Positions 11,663 to 22,445 of a DNA stretch of 64,000 bases are shown here, piece after piece. The notes beneath the pieces are model-generated. The model was not told the DNA's origin and did not search any database. It saw nothing but the letters and a program-made list of their open reading frames with translations. Every line of letters begins with the position of its first letter. The stretch's first letter is position 1. The stretch lies in the NCBI RefSeq assembly GCF_009937975.1, contig NZ_AP018441.1, positions 5,394,001 to 5,458,000 on the forward strand, given 5' to 3'. Both the position numbers and the translations under genes were made by a program. The stretch is from Undibacterium sp. YM2. Its GTDB lineage: Bacteria; Pseudomonadota; Gammaproteobacteria; Burkholderiales; Burkholderiaceae_D.

Positions 11663-12316
11663 TTATTTTGCTGCACTCTTTGCTGCACTGGAGGCAGCCA
11701 GTTTTTTATTCTTTTCAGCCAAAGTCTGGATCAAGCCATCAATGCCGGATTTGCTGATTTCAGCAGAGAAGCTGCCTTTATAGGTTTCCACCAACCAGGC
11801 ACCGAGTACATTGATATCAAAAATCTTCCAGCCAGCTGGCAATTTTTCGAGGCGATAGTTCAAGACGATTGGTTCACCACGCGACTGTATCACCTGGGAG
11901 CGTACCTCAACTTCTGTATCCGTTGGATCAGCACGCATAGGCTTGAATTCAACACGCTGGTCCTTGATCTGTGAAATCGCACCAGAATAGGTGAATACCA
12001 GCAAAGTGCGGAATTCATTCGTTAATTGTTTTTGCTGAGCTGGTGTCGCTTCTTTCCAGCTTTTACCAGCAGCCAGGGATGTCATGCGTGGGAAGTCTAT
12101 GTATGGCAGGATTTTGTTTTCCACCATGTCATATACTTTCTTTTGATTCCCTGCCTGGATATCCTTGTCACTTTTTGCCAGATCCAGTATTTCCTGGCTC
12201 AGGCGTTTGATCAGCACGTCAGGTGCCTCTTGCGCCTGTGCCGCACCACTGGCCAGACCTGTAATAAGCAGGCTGGCGAATATCAAGTTAAAAAATTTCG
12301 TCAGAGTTCGTTTCAT
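11663..12316 (-). CDS. mlaC: Periplasmic phospholipid-binding protein MlaC
   Basis: A secreted lipid carrier that moves phospholipids between the MlaA outer-membrane complex and the MlaFEDB inner-membrane complex. The start is ATG at 12316 (217 residues), giving a classic signal peptide MKRTLTKFFNLIFASLLITG with cleavage near AQAQ; the open frame extends upstream without good sequence. The MlaC/Ttg2D pattern is seen in YVENKILPYIDFPRMTSLAAG-like sequence (here VENKILPYIDFPRM), FRTLLVFTYSGAI and VLGAWLVETYKGSFSAE. The C terminus is rich in Ala and Lys. Confidence 0.93.
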   Translation of the reverse strand: MKRTLTKFFNLIFASLLITGLASGAAQAQEAPDVLIKRLSQEILDLAKSDKDIQAGNQKKVYDMVENKILPYIDFPRMTSLAAGKSWKEATPAQQKQLTNEFRTLLVFTYSGAISQIKDQRVEFKPMRADPTDTEVEVRSQVIQSRGEPIVLNYRLEKLPAGWKIFDINVLGAWLVETYKGSFSAEISKSGIDGLIQTLAEKNKKLAASSAAKSAAK

Positions 12317-12438
12317 TTTATTGTTCCTGTTCCTGATTTTGCGGCAAATACCGCACATGAGCAGTTAACTTGTCAGCAGCCTCAGCGGTTGACCAAGCTC
12401 ACTACACCTTCACCAATTCTTACATGTGCAAACAACGA

Positions 12439-13215
12439 TCAATCTGCATCGTCTGGATTAACCTGCCCCGCACGACGCTGCAAATAGGCATCACGGAAGA
12501 AGACATATTTATCAAGCGCCGCTTCTTCCAGCAGGCTACCAGCATCCAGTACCGATGCACGCTTATCGACCAGACGCACTACCGAACCTATGTTCTTGAT
12601 ATACATGGGCCGTTTGTAATACCACAGATCACCGCGCATATCGACAGGTGTCGCCAGTGCATCACGCACCGTTGATGGCCCCAGTACCGGCAAGACCAGG
12701 TAGGGGCCGGACTTGACACCCCAGCGCCCCAGGGTTTGCCCAAAATCTTCATTATGCTTGGGCATGCCAGCCGCTGAACCTATGTCAATCAGACCACCTA
12801 TACCTATGGTGGTGTTCACGGCAAAACGCATGACGTCGGTGACACCATCATTGACACGTCCTTGCAGCAGATTATTCACTGCATTCCAGACATCACCAAT
12901 GTTGCTGAAAAAATTACCAATACCAGTCTGTACAAAACTGGGAGTTGCAGCACGATAAGCCTGTGCCACCGGTTTCACGACTGCTGTATCGACAGTATCG
13001 TTAAAGCTGAACATGGCGCGGTTAAAACCCTCCAGCGGATCGCGCGGGTTCTTACCTATATTGGTCTTGGTACTCAATACATCAAGAGTCTGGTCAGCCT
13101 TGTCCTTGATTTTTTCCACAGTGACTGTACTGCAGCCGGTCAGCAAAACACTGACCAATAAAAGGAACATGGTCAGCAACCTGCCGGTAGCAGGAAATTT
13201 ATCTGTTCGTGTCAT
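12439..13215 (-). CDS. mlaA: Outer-membrane lipoprotein MlaA (VacJ)
   Basis: A 258-residue lipoprotein. The signal peptide ends in a lipobox L-T-G-C with the lipidated cysteine at residue 28. The VacJ signature follows: DPLEGFNRAMFSFNDTVD, then FFSNIGDVWNAVNNLLQGR, DIGSAAGMPKHNEDFGQTLGRWG and GPYLVLPVLGPSTVRDA. MlaA removes phospholipids from the outer leaflet of the outer membrane and hands them to MlaC. In enterics mlaA is a separate locus; here it lies inside the operon, overlapping mlaD by 4 bp. Confidence 0.95.
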   Translation of the reverse strand: MTRTDKFPATGRLLTMFLLLVSVLLTGCSTVTVEKIKDKADQTLDVLSTKTNIGKNPRDPLEGFNRAMFSFNDTVDTAVVKPVAQAYRAATPSFVQTGIGNFFSNIGDVWNAVNNLLQGRVNDGVTDVMRFAVNTTIGIGGLIDIGSAAGMPKHNEDFGQTLGRWGVKSGPYLVLPVLGPSTVRDALATPVDMRGDLWYYKRPMYIKNIGSVVRLVDKRASVLDAGSLLEEAALDKYVFFRDAYLQRRAGQVNPDDAD

Positions 13216-13688
13216 TTTTTCTCTTCCGTATTACCGTCTGCTGCTTTGCTGAACAGGAACTGACTGATCAGGCTTTCGAGCACAATGGCATCCTGGGTAA
13301 ATTTAATTCTGTCACCTGCGGCCAGCAGTTTGTCATCGCTGCCTGCAGTCAAACCTATATATTGTTCACCAAGCAAACCTGCGGTCAGGATCTTGATGGA
13401 TGAATTTTGTGGAAATTTGTAACGTTTTTCTAACTCCATGACGACAGTCGCCTGGTAGGTTTTATCGTCAAACTTGATTTCACTGATGCGCCCTACCACT
13501 ACGCCTGCACTTTTGACTGCTGCCCTGGGTTTGAGGCCGCCTATATTGTCGAAGCGTGCAGTAACAGTATAGGTCTGCTCAAAGGACAAAGAACTTAAAT
13601 TGCCCGCCTTGAGTGCCAGAAACAACAGAGCAGCGGCACCCAGCAAGACAAACAGCCCTACCCAGAAGTCGAGAGATTTTTTTTGCAT
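13212..13688 (-). CDS. mlaD: MCE-domain protein MlaD
   Basis: A 158-residue membrane-anchored MCE protein that forms a hexameric ring on the periplasmic side of the MlaFEDB transporter. The start is ATG at 13688, preceded by a GGAAAAGA ribosome site; the frame extends further upstream but into repetitive sequence. The single transmembrane helix (residues about 8-27, FWVGLFVLLGAAALLFLAL) is followed by the MCE core with GGLKPRAAVKSAGVVVGRI and LTAGLLGEQYIGLTAG. It is followed by mlaA with a 4-bp overlap. Confidence 0.94.
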   Translation of the reverse strand: MQKKSLDFWVGLFVLLGAAALLFLALKAGNLSSLSFEQTYTVTARFDNIGGLKPRAAVKSAGVVVGRISEIKFDDKTYQATVVMELEKRYKFPQNSSIKILTAGLLGEQYIGLTAGSDDKLLAAGDRIKFTQDAIVLESLISQFLFSKAADGNTEEKK

Positions 13689-13700
13689 TTTTCTTTTCCA

Positions 13701-13731
13701 CCTATTTCTTGCGATTTCTTGCGATTTCTTA
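13701..13731 (-). repeat. Short direct repeat upstream of mlaD
   Basis: Three near-identical 10-bp units, the last two being gcgatttctt, lie in the 134-bp gap between mlaE and mlaD, 12 bp upstream of the mlaD start. It may be slippage-prone; an effect on mlaD translation is possible but not shown. Confidence 0.6.
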
Positions 13732-13822
13732 CGTTTTTGCCAGGTACACAGCCACTTTGCGGGCCAGGCAATTAATTTATTCTTCCCTACCCGCACAGTG
13801 AAATAGGCGGGTCAGGAAGCGA

Positions 13823-14590
13823 TTACTGGAACATCCAGGCCGTCAACAGGAAGTCCAGCCACAGCACCAGCAAAGAGGATATGACCACGGTCCTGGTGGT
13901 GGCGCGCGCTACCCCTTCGGGTGTAGGCTGCGCTTCATAGCCTTGGAACAATGCAACAAAGCTTACTGCAAAACCAAAGACGATGCTTTTGACAACACCA
14001 TTGCCTATGTCCTGGAATACTTCTACCCCTGCCTGCATCTGCGACCAGAAAGCGCCATTATCGACACCAATGAGCTTCACACCAACGACATAACCACCAA
14101 TAATTCCCATGGCATTAAAAATAGAGGTAAGTATGGGCATGGCGATGATGCCAGCCAGGAAACGCGGTGCCAGTACCCTTTGTATAGGATTGACTGCCAT
14201 CATTTCCATCGCAGCCAGTTGTTCACCGGCCTTCATCAAGCCTATCTCTGCAGTCAGCGAAGTACCTGCACGGCCCGCAAATAGCAAGGCCGTGACGACC
14301 GGGCCCAGTTCCCGTACCAGCGAGAGCGCAACCAGCAGGCCCAGCGCCTCCTCAGAGCCATAACGGTTCAGGGTGTAATAACCCTGGTAGGCCAGCACAA
14401 AGCCGACAAACAATCCCGACACCGCAATAATCACCATGGAATAATTGCCGATGAAATGGATCTGGTCCGTGATCAGTCGTGGCCTGCGCCATAAGCCCAG
14501 GCAATTTGCCAGTATGGAAAAAAAGCTGCGGGCCGCATAACCCAGGTCAGCCATGGTCGATCTGACAAAACCACCAATTTTTTCTATCAT
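13823..14590 (-). CDS. mlaE: ABC transporter permease MlaE
   Basis: A 255-residue permease of the MlaFEDB phospholipid transporter. It has an N-terminal amphipathic region and about five hydrophobic helices (MVIIAVSGLFVGFVLAYQG, LSLVRELGPVVTALLFAGRAG, FLAGIIAMPILTSIFNAMGII, VFGFAVSFVALFQGYEA). The ELGPV...AGRAGTSLTAEIGLMK block is the MlaE signature (PF02405). It overlaps mlaF by 4 bp. Confidence 0.95.
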   Translation of the reverse strand: MIEKIGGFVRSTMADLGYAARSFFSILANCLGLWRRPRLITDQIHFIGNYSMVIIAVSGLFVGFVLAYQGYYTLNRYGSEEALGLLVALSLVRELGPVVTALLFAGRAGTSLTAEIGLMKAGEQLAAMEMMAVNPIQRVLAPRFLAGIIAMPILTSIFNAMGIIGGYVVGVKLIGVDNGAFWSQMQAGVEVFQDIGNGVVKSIVFGFAVSFVALFQGYEAQPTPEGVARATTRTVVISSLLVLWLDFLLTAWMFQ

Positions 14591-15390
14591 GTGCGCTTCT
14601 CCAAACCCAGGTCCGCCTGCAGGGATGCGCCGGGATAATGGAAAGGCACGGGTCCATCTGCCTCTGCATGCACAAACTGTTTTACATACGGGTCTTGTGA
14701 CACCCGCATTTCTTCTGGTGTACCTTGCGCGACGATCTTGCCCTTGGACAGGAAATACACATAGTCAGCAATCGCAAAGGTTTCGTGCACATCGTGCGAC
14801 ACCAGGATGGAAGTAGACCCCAAAGCGTCGTTCAAGTTCCGTATCAGATTGGCAGCAACACCCATGGAAATAGGATCAAGCCCGGCAAAGGGCTCGTCAT
14901 ACATGATCAATTCAGGGTCCAGCGCTACTGCACGGGCCAACGCTACGCGCCTGGCCATGCCACCAGAGATTTCAGCAGGCATCAAACTGGCGGCATTACG
15001 CAAACCCACGGCCTGCAATTTCAGCAAGACCAGGTCACGTATCATGGTTTCGCTGAGACTGGTATGTTCGCGCATGGGGAAGGCGACGTTATCAAAAACA
15101 TTCAGGTCTGTGAACAAGGCACCATGCTGGAACAGCATGCCCATTTTGCGGCGGATTGCATACAAGCCCTGGGTATCGAGTTCGCTGATTTCCTGACCAT
15201 TGACCTTGATACTGCCACGCTGCGCGCGGATTTGCCCGCCTATCAGACGCAAGATCGTAGTCTTGCCCGAACCTGAACCACCCATGACGGCAATCAGTTT
15301 ACCGCGTGGGAAATCCATACGGAGTTCAGACAGGATAGTCCGGTCTCCATACCCAAACTGGATATCGCGAATTTCTACAAGATTTGGCAC
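14587..15390 (-). CDS. mlaF: ABC transporter ATPase MlaF
   Basis: A 267-residue ATPase driving the Mla phospholipid transporter. Walker A GGSGSGKTT is near residue 35, the signature is ISGGMARRVALARA, Walker B is LIMYDEPFAGLDP and the switch histidine is in LVSHDVHE. The C-terminal tail QFVHAEADGPVPFHYPG is typical of MlaF. It is the first gene of the mlaF-E-D-A-C-B operon; the AT-rich 340 bp upstream should hold its promoter. Confidence 0.95.
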   Translation of the reverse strand: MPNLVEIRDIQFGYGDRTILSELRMDFPRGKLIAVMGGSGSGKTTILRLIGGQIRAQRGSIKVNGQEISELDTQGLYAIRRKMGMLFQHGALFTDLNVFDNVAFPMREHTSLSETMIRDLVLLKLQAVGLRNAASLMPAEISGGMARRVALARAVALDPELIMYDEPFAGLDPISMGVAANLIRNLNDALGSTSILVSHDVHETFAIADYVYFLSKGKIVAQGTPEEMRVSQDPYVKQFVHAEADGPVPFHYPGASLQADLGLEKRT

Positions 15391-15732
15391 AACAATGGGA
15401 AGGTAGTTTTATAAAAACTAGATTGTAATGCAGAAAGGCAAAGAGGGTTGTACAGACAACTATATTAAAAAAACAACTAATTGATGAATATTCAGAATAA
15501 TGCGCTTATTTCAGTTAAAACACGAGAAATATGTATTTTTCCAAATTTAATTCAAATCAGGGGGATGAAAATAATTTTTATTAATGAACGGAAAGTCAGT
15601 TATTTACAAAATTCCTGCCAAATTTGACTTGCCGCCGCTGACTTACAACTGATTTCTGTGATGAAGGCAAATCAAGGCAACATGCCCGTCACCACTGAAA
15701 ATATGGGTGACGGACATGGATTTCAACCAGGA
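15391..15732. other. AT-rich intergenic region between mlaF and gltD
   Basis: 342 bp without a credible gene. The half next to mlaF is very AT-rich and presumably contains the mla promoter, but I could not pick a convincing -35/-10 pair. The half next to gltD holds the hairpin listed at 15682-15717. Confidence 0.6.
15682..15717 (-). terminator. Strong hairpin just downstream of gltD
   Basis: A 12-bp inverted repeat (arms 15682-15693 and 15706-15717, core CCGTCACC / GGTGACGG, one G-T pair) with a 12-base loop, starting 15 bases after the gltD stop. No T-run follows on the minus strand, so it may be a mRNA 3'-end stabiliser or a factor-dependent terminator and not a classical intrinsic one. 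Confidence 0.5.
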
Positions 15733-17196
15733 TTAGCGAGGCAAAACAGAATCACCCATCAAGAAGGCATCCACTTCGCGCGCGCATTGACGTCCTTCGC
15801 GTATCGCCCATACCACCAACGACTGACCACGGCGCATGTCACCTGCGGCATACACCTTGTCTACATTGGTCTTGTAGCAGCCAGCACCATCAGTCGTTGC
15901 CCTGGCATTGCCACGCGCATCCTTATCGACACCAAAAGCATCGAGCACCTGTTGTACCGGCGAGACAAAGCCCATGGCCAGCAAGACCAGGTCGGCTTTC
16001 ATCTCAAATTCTGAATCAGGCACTTCCTGCATCTTGCCATCTTTCCATTCGACGCGGCAGGCGATCAGTTTTTCGACCTTGCCTGCCTTGCCTTCCAGGC
16101 GCTTGGTAGCTACTGCCCAGTCGCGGTCGCAACCTTCTTCATGTGAAGAAGAGGTGCGCAACTTGGTTGGCCAGTAAGGCCAGACCAGGGGTTTGTTTTC
16201 TTGCTCTGGCGGTTGTGGCATCAGTTCAAACTGGGCAACTGATTTGGCACCATGACGGTTGGATGTGCCTACGCAGTCAGAGCCGGTATCGCCACCACCA
16301 ATGACGACGACATGCTTGCCACTGGCCATGATCTGGTCCTTGACCTTGTCACCAGCGTTGACCTTGTTTTGCAAGGGCAAAAAGTCCATGGCGAAATGCA
16401 CACCTTTGAGTTCGCGGCCAGGCACGGGCAAATCGCGCGGGGTTTCTGCACCACCGGCGATGATGACGGCATCGAAGTCTTTTTGCAGTTGCTCAGGCGA
16501 GATGGTTTCCTTGGCCCAGTTGGTCACTGTTGCCGGGAAGTCCTTGCCAACGAATACGCCAGTGCGGAAAGTCACCCCCTCTGCCACCATCTGATCGACA
16601 CGGCGGTCGATATGGGATTTTTCCATCTTGAAGTCAGGAATACCATAGCGCAGCAAGCCACCGACACGGTCATTCTTTTCAAATACAGTCACATCATGGC
16701 CAACACGCGCCAGTTGCTGTGCCGCTGCCAGGCCCGCAGGACCAGAGCCAACCACGGCAATTTTCTTGCCAGTCTTGATGGATGGCACTTGCGGTACGAC
16801 CCAGCCGTTTTCCCAGCCTTTGTCGATGATGAAATGTTCTATCGACTTGATGCCAACAGCGTCGCTATTGATACCCAGGGTGCAGGCTGATTCACAAGGT
16901 GCCGGACAAATACGGCCGGTGAATTCCGGGAAATTATTCGTCGAATGCAGGGTATCGAAGGCCAGTTTGTAATTGCCGTTGAACACCAGGTCATTCCAGT
17001 CAGGGATGATGTTGTTCACAGGGCAGCCGTTATTACAGAAAGGAATGCCGCAATCCATGCAGCGTGCGGCCTGCACCTTGGCCTGGCCATCATCGAGATG
17101 CACCAGAAATTCCTTGTAATGCTTTTTGCGTGACTGCGGCGCTTCGCTTGCTTCCTGCAAACGCTGGTATTCCATGAAGCCGGTAACTTTACCCAT
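15733..17196 (-). CDS. gltD: Glutamate synthase (NADPH) small subunit GltD
   Basis: A 487-residue flavoprotein that takes electrons from NADPH to the large subunit. The N-terminal cysteine-rich region ([20 protein letters not shown] and later [12 protein letters not shown]) binds two 4Fe-4S clusters. The FAD site is [20 protein letters not shown] and the NADPH site is [17 protein letters not shown]; the C-terminal FAD motif is [18 protein letters not shown]. It follows gltB by 113 bp on the same strand. Confidence 0.96.
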   Translation of the reverse strand: MGKVTGFMEYQRLQEASEAPQSRKKHYKEFLVHLDDGQAKVQAARCMDCGIPFCNNGCPVNNIIPDWNDLVFNGNYKLAFDTLHSTNNFPEFTGRICPAPCESACTLGINSDAVGIKSIEHFIIDKGWENGWVVPQVPSIKTGKKIAVVGSGPAGLAAAQQLARVGHDVTVFEKNDRVGGLLRYGIPDFKMEKSHIDRRVDQMVAEGVTFRTGVFVGKDFPATVTNWAKETISPEQLQKDFDAVIIAGGAETPRDLPVPGRELKGVHFAMDFLPLQNKVNAGDKVKDQIMASGKHVVVIGGGDTGSDCVGTSNRHGAKSVAQFELMPQPPEQENKPLVWPYWPTKLRTSSSHEEGCDRDWAVATKRLEGKAGKVEKLIACRVEWKDGKMQEVPDSEFEMKADLVLLAMGFVSPVQQVLDAFGVDKDARGNARATTDGAGCYKTNVDKVYAAGDMRRGQSLVVWAIREGRQCAREVDAFLMGDSVLPR

Positions 17197-17309
17197 TTTC
17201 TAACCTCAATTTTGTTGCGGGCATCTGCCCTGTCCGAATCTAAAATAAGCTGAATAGTCTGGAGAACACAGGAAGGCGCTACCGCAGCATGGCGGCAGCA
17301 CTCACTCAA

Positions 17310-20300
17310 CTATGCCGTGACTTTTTCCTTTTTCGCTGCGAGCTGTTTGGCTGCATACATTTCACCCAGGGCGCGCTTGTATTCGGTAGGGAATACCTTG
17401 ACGAACTTGGCACGGCTGCGGGCCCAGTCGTCCAGCAAATTGCGGGCGCGGGTACTGCCTGTGTGTTTGAAATGACGCTCTATCAGATTGCGCAGGATGG
17501 CTTCATCCGTCTCGCCATCACCGCCACGCAGGCGGCTGTGCCAGATGGATTTATCCAGGGTCGCGATCTGTACATCGCCAGCCAATACCGGCTCCAGTGT
17601 CACCATGGACATATTGCACTTGGCTTCGAATTCAGCTTCCGGGTCATACACATAGGCGATACCACCTGACATACCGGCAGCAAAGTTACGGCCTGTGTTA
17701 CCGAGAACGATGACGGTGCCGCCTGTCATGTATTCGCAGCCATGATCGCCCGTACCTTCGATGACAGCCAAGGCACCGGAATTGCGTACGGCGAAACGTT
17801 CGCCAGCCACACCATTGATGAAGGCTTCGCCAGAAATCGCACCATACAGGACGGTGTTACCGCAGATGATGTTATCGACAGCCCAGCCACGGAATTCTGT
17901 ATTCGGGCGGATGATGATACGGCCACCGGACAAGCCTTTGCCTACATAGTCATTGCCTTCACCGACCAGGTCCAGCGTCACGCCATGGGCCAGGAAAGCA
18001 CCTGCAGACTGGCCAGCCGTACCTTGCAACTGTATGTGAATAGTGTCATCCGGCAAACCGGCGTGACCATATTTCTTCGCCACTTCGCCAGACAGCATCG
18101 TACCTACCGTGCGGTTCAGGTTTTTGATCGGTGAAATGAAGGATACTTTTTCACCAGTCTCCAAAGCGATTTTTGCTTGGGCAATCAGTTTATTATCGAG
18201 TGCTTTTTCCAGGCCATGATCTTGTACATCGACATGGCGTATCGCTGCACCCTCAGCCAGTTCTGGCTGATAGAAGATGCGGCTGAAATCCAGCCCCTTG
18301 GCTTTCCAGTGGGCGACTGCCTTGGATTTATCCAGCAGATCAACACGGCCTATCAAATCGTCGTAAGTGCGTATGCCCAGTTGCGCCATGATCTGACGCA
18401 ACTCTTCTGCGACGAAGAAGAAGTAATTGACGACATATTCAGGCTTGCCAGAGAACTTCGCACGCAAGACCGGGTCTTGTGTAGCCACACCTACTGGGCA
18501 GGTATTCAGATGGCATTTGCGCATCATGATGCAGCCTTCGACCACCAGCGGTGCTGTCGCAAAACCGATTTCATCGGCACCCAGCATCGCCGCAATCGCG
18601 ACGTCACGGCCAGTTTTCATCTGGCCGTCAGCCTGCACACGCACGCGGCCACGCAAACCATTCAAGACCAGGGTTTGCTGGGTTTCAGACAAGCCCAGCT
18701 CCCACGGTGTACCAGCATGCTTGATGGAGGACAAAGGTGAAGCACCCGTACCACCATCATGACCGGCGATGACGACATGGTCAGCCTTGGCTTTGGACAC
18801 ACCGGCAGCCACTGTACCAACACCCACTTCAGATACCAGCTTGACCGAGATCGAGGCTTTGGGATTGGCGTTTTTCAAGTCATGGATCAACTGCGCCAGA
18901 TCTTCAATCGAATAAATATCGTGATGCGGTGGCGGAGAAATCAAGCCCACACCAGGAACAGAGAAACGCAGCTTGGCGATGTATTCCGACACCTTATGGC
19001 CAGGCAACTGACCGCCCTCACCCGGCTTGGCACCTTGCGCCATCTTGATCTGTATCTGGTCGGCAGAACTCAGGTATTCCGTCGTGACACCAAAGCGGCC
19101 AGACGCGACTTGCTTGATTTTCGAGCGCAGCGAGTCACCGTCCTGCAAGGGAATATCGACTTCTATCTGGTCCTTGCCAACGACAGACGCCAGCGTCGCG
19201 CCCTGCTTGATAGGGATGCCTTTCAGTTCTTGCTGATAACGCGCAGGGTCTTCACCGCCCTCACCAGTATTTGATTTGCCGCCTATGCGGTTCATAGCAA
19301 TCGCCAGTGTCGCATGGGCTTCTGTGCTGATGGAACCCAGGGACATCGCGCCAGTCGCAAAGCGTTTGACGATTTCCTTGGCTGGCTCTACCTGATCCAA
19401 AGGTATTGCCTTGGCAGGATCGATCTTGAACTCAAACAAGCCGCGCAAGGTCATGTGGCGCTTGCTTTGATCATTGATGATCTGTGCGTATTCTTTATAC
19501 GAATTATAGTTGTTGGCACGTGTGGAATGCTGCAGCTTGGCGATTGCATCCGGTGTCCACATGTGGTCTTCACCACGCACACGGAAAGCATATTCGCCAC
19601 CGGCATCCAGGGCGTTTTCCAGTACCGGGTCGGCACCAAAAGCAGCCTTGTGCAAACGCAGGGCTTCTTCTGCAACTTCAAATACGCCTATGCCTTCTAC
19701 ATTCGATGCCGTGCCCTTGAAGTATTTATCGACCAGGGATTTGTTCAGACCCACAGCCTCAAAAATCTGCGCGCCGCAATAAGACATATAAGTAGAGATA
19801 CCCATCTTGGACATGACTTTCATCAAGCCCTTGCCGATTGCCTTGGTGTAGTTGTAAACCGCTTTTTCTGCCGACAATTCACCCGACAAATCCTTGGCCA
19901 TGTCGGCCAGTGTCTGCATTGCCAGGTAAGGATGAACTGCTTCTGCGCCATAACCTGCCAGCAGGGCAAAGTGATGGGTTTCACGGGCAGAGCCAGTCTC
20001 GACTACCAGGCCTGTGGTGGTACGCAAACCCTTGCTGACCAGGTGCTGATGCACAGTCGATGTTGCCAGCAAAGCCGGGATGGCGACATAGTTGGCATCC
20101 ATCTTGCGGTCAGTGATGATCATGATGTTGTGGCCAGACTTGACCGCATCAACGACTTCAGCACAGATGGAGGCCAGGCGCGCTTCGATACCATCCTTGC
20201 CCCAGGCGATGGGGTAGCAGATATCCAGTTCGTAGGACTTGAACTTGCCACCAGTATTGGCGCTGATATTGCGCAGCTTCGCGATGTCAGCAAAATCCAG

Positions 20301-21998
20301 TATCGGTTGCGCGACTTCAAGACGCATCGGCGGGTTGATGTTATTGGTGTCGAGCAGATTAGGTTTTGGACCTATGAAAGACACCAGCGACATCACCATC
20401 GCTTCGCGGATAGGGTCGATAGGCGGATTGGTTACCTGCGCAAACAATTGCTTGAAGTAGTTGTACAGAGGCTTGAGCTTGTTCGACATGACAGCCAGCG
20501 AAGAATCATTGCCCATGGAGCCTATGGCTTCTTCACCACCTATCGCCATCGGTGCCATCAGGAACTTGAGGTCTTCCTGGGTGTAACCAAAGGCCTGCTG
20601 CCTGTCCAGCAAAGTCGCCGAGTATTCTGTTTTGTCTTCTGCTGCCTTCAATTCATTGAGCTTGATACGTACCGATTGTATCCACTGCTTGTAAGGCTTG
20701 GCATTGGCATAGGTATCCTTGATTTCCTTATCGTCGATGATGCGGCCAGCTTCCAGGTCGATGAGGAACATCTTGCCTGGTTGCAGACGCCATTTCTTGA
20801 TGATCTTGGATTCTGGAATAGGCAGAACACCGGATTCAGACGCCATGACGACCAGGTCATCATCAGTAACGATATAACGTGCAGGGCGCAGGCCATTACG
20901 GTCCAGCGTACCACCAATCTGGCGGCCATCGGTAAAGGCCATGGCGGCTGGTCCGTCCCATGGTTCCATCATGGCAGCGTGGTATTCATAGAAGGCACGG
21001 CGGTTGTCGTCCATCATGGTGTGGTTTTCCCAGGCTTCCGGGATCATCATCATCATGGCTTGCGCGATTGGATAACCAGCCATGACCAGCAATTCCAGCG
21101 CATTGTCGAAACTTGCAGTGTCAGACTGGCCTTCAAATATCAGCGGATACAGTTTTTGCAGATCGTCGCCAAGTACGGCGGATTTCATGACGCCTTCACG
21201 GGCGCGCATCCAGTTGAAGTTACCTTTAACGGTATTGATCTCACCATTGTGCGCAATCATGCGATAAGGGTGGGCCAGCGGCCATTCAGGGAAGGTATTG
21301 GTCGAGAAACGCTGATGCACCAGGGCCAGCGCAGACACGCAGCGATCATCCTGCAAATCTTTATAGTAGACACCAACCTGGTCAGCCAGCAGCAAACCTT
21401 TGTAGACGATGGTGCGGGCAGACATGGATGGTACGAAATATTCCTTGCCATGCAAGAGCTTCAGGGCCTCAATCGCATGTACAGCCGATTTGCGTATCAC
21501 ATACAGTTTGCGTTCCAGTGCATCGGTGACCATGATGTCAGGGCCGCGACCGATGAAAATCTGGCGTATGACAGGTTCTTTTTCACGCACAGTAGGCGAC
21601 ATGGGCATATCGCGGTCTACCGGCACATCACGCCAGCCCAGTACTACCTGGCCTTCTGCGCGCACGGCACGTTCTATTTCCTGTTCGCAAGCCAGGCGGG
21701 ATGCATGTTCCTTAGGCAGGAAGATCATGCCTACGCCATATTCACCGGGTGGAGGCAGGTTGATGCCCTGCTTGGCCATCTCTTCGCGGTAATACTGGTC
21801 AGGAATCTGGATCAGGATACCGGCACCGTCACCCATCAGGGCATCGGCACCAACCGCGCCCCTGTGGTCAAGATTTTTCAAAATCAATAAGCCCTGATCG
21901 ACGATGGCATGTGTCTTCTTGCCTTTGATATGGGCAACAAAACCTACGCCACAGGCGTCATGTTCATTGGATGGGTCGTATAAACCTTGAGCGTGCAT
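17310..21998 (-). CDS. gltB: Glutamate synthase (NADPH) large subunit GltB
   Basis: A 1562-residue enzyme that makes two glutamates from glutamine and 2-oxoglutarate. I use the ATG at 21998, preceded by a GGAG-type ribosome site, and not the earlier start at 22091: the propeptide then reads [16 protein letters not shown] and C16 is the expected mature N-terminal nucleophile. The glutaminase domain comes first, then the central domain, the FMN-binding synthase domain with [18 protein letters not shown], the 3Fe-4S cysteines in [15 protein letters not shown], and the C-terminal right-handed beta-helix GXXGXXXG domain. Length is normal. Its upstream region carries an inverted-repeat structure (22028-22240). 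Confidence 0.97.
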   Translation of the reverse strand: MHAQGLYDPSNEHDACGVGFVAHIKGKKTHAIVDQGLLILKNLDHRGAVGADALMGDGAGILIQIPDQYYREEMAKQGINLPPPGEYGVGMIFLPKEHASRLACEQEIERAVRAEGQVVLGWRDVPVDRDMPMSPTVREKEPVIRQIFIGRGPDIMVTDALERKLYVIRKSAVHAIEALKLLHGKEYFVPSMSARTIVYKGLLLADQVGVYYKDLQDDRCVSALALVHQRFSTNTFPEWPLAHPYRMIAHNGEINTVKGNFNWMRAREGVMKSAVLGDDLQKLYPLIFEGQSDTASFDNALELLVMAGYPIAQAMMMMIPEAWENHTMMDDNRRAFYEYHAAMMEPWDGPAAMAFTDGRQIGGTLDRNGLRPARYIVTDDDLVVMASESGVLPIPESKIIKKWRLQPGKMFLIDLEAGRIIDDKEIKDTYANAKPYKQWIQSVRIKLNELKAAEDKTEYSATLLDRQQAFGYTQEDLKFLMAPMAIGGEEAIGSMGNDSSLAVMSNKLKPLYNYFKQLFAQVTNPPIDPIREAMVMSLVSFIGPKPNLLDTNNINPPMRLEVAQPILDFADIAKLRNISANTGGKFKSYELDICYPIAWGKDGIEARLASICAEVVDAVKSGHNIMIITDRKMDANYVAIPALLATSTVHQHLVSKGLRTTTGLVVETGSARETHHFALLAGYGAEAVHPYLAMQTLADMAKDLSGELSAEKAVYNYTKAIGKGLMKVMSKMGISTYMSYCGAQIFEAVGLNKSLVDKYFKGTASNVEGIGVFEVAEEALRLHKAAFGADPVLENALDAGGEYAFRVRGEDHMWTPDAIAKLQHSTRANNYNSYKEYAQIINDQSKRHMTLRGLFEFKIDPAKAIPLDQVEPAKEIVKRFATGAMSLGSISTEAHATLAIAMNRIGGKSNTGEGGEDPARYQQELKGIPIKQGATLASVVGKDQIEVDIPLQDGDSLRSKIKQVASGRFGVTTEYLSSADQIQIKMAQGAKPGEGGQLPGHKVSEYIAKLRFSVPGVGLISPPPHHDIYSIEDLAQLIHDLKNANPKASISVKLVSEVGVGTVAAGVSKAKADHVVIAGHDGGTGASPLSSIKHAGTPWELGLSETQQTLVLNGLRGRVRVQADGQMKTGRDVAIAAMLGADEIGFATAPLVVEGCIMMRKCHLNTCPVGVATQDPVLRAKFSGKPEYVVNYFFFVAEELRQIMAQLGIRTYDDLIGRVDLLDKSKAVAHWKAKGLDFSRIFYQPELAEGAAIRHVDVQDHGLEKALDNKLIAQAKIALETGEKVSFISPIKNLNRTVGTMLSGEVAKKYGHAGLPDDTIHIQLQGTAGQSAGAFLAHGVTLDLVGEGNDYVGKGLSGGRIIIRPNTEFRGWAVDNIICGNTVLYGAISGEAFINGVAGERFAVRNSGALAVIEGTGDHGCEYMTGGTVIVLGNTGRNFAAGMSGGIAYVYDPEAEFEAKCNMSMVTLEPVLAGDVQIATLDKSIWHSRLRGGDGETDEAILRNLIERHFKHTGSTRARNLLDDWARSRAKFVKVFPTEYKRALGEMYAAKQLAAKKEKVTA

Positions 21999-22445
21999 AG
22001 TGGATCTCCGGAGGACAATTTCAATATCAGGACTTACGTGAAACAGCTGTCGGCATGAATAGCTGGCTTGCTTATCTTGGCTATTCAGCAATTTTGCTGG
22101 CTGCGGATGGCAGCTTGATGACGTTAGCTTGAAGGGTGATCAAACTGTGGGCCATGCTTCCGGGTAAGGGCACGGCGCTACGCTGGACAAATGTGCCAAG
22201 TATTTTTTAATACCGGCACGACAGTTTGGCGTAAATCCTGTCAGGACAAGACAGAGAATAGTGCAGTGCAAAATATTACGCAACTGCTTTAATTAGGGTC
22301 AGTGTCAATTTAAAATAATCATATTCTCATGAATATTTAAATAGGGACATAGTAAAAGAAGCCGTGTTGACTGAGTTTCCGGTGCTCATATCAGGATTTT
22401 TCGGTATGAAAGTAGCCCGCAGGCAAGCTTATGTGAAAGAAGAGC
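21999..22445. other. Gene-free region between gltB and the RAYT transposase
   Basis: About 447 bp with no credible gene. It holds the inverted-repeat structure at 22028-22240, which probably also contains the gltB promoter, and an AT-rich stretch near 22290-22350 of the kind (agggtcagtgtcaatt, then agggacat) I associate with surroundings of tyrosine transposase genes; that association is from memory. Confidence 0.5.
22028..22240. repeat. Possible degenerate inverted-repeat element upstream of gltB
   Basis: The left end starts CAGGACTTACG (22028-22038). Read on the opposite strand, the right end starts CAGGATTTACG (22230-22240). Both continue with similar sequence (…AAAC, TGTCG) if a 3-base gap is allowed. 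The left 11 bases are identical to the outer end of the element at 42911-43100. It may be an old, decayed member of the same MITE family; the interior is not similar by eye. Confidence 0.35.

Noticed and set aside
13740..13796. Earlier mlaD start
   Set aside because: It would put 36 basic, repeat-derived residues ahead of the membrane helix; ATG 13688 has a good ribosome site and normal family length.
19314..21890. 858-codon open frame on the plus strand opposite gltB
   Set aside because: It is a codon-position shadow of gltB: no ribosome site, a Cys/His/Gln-rich composition unlike any protein, and the opposite strand encodes a full-length conserved enzyme.
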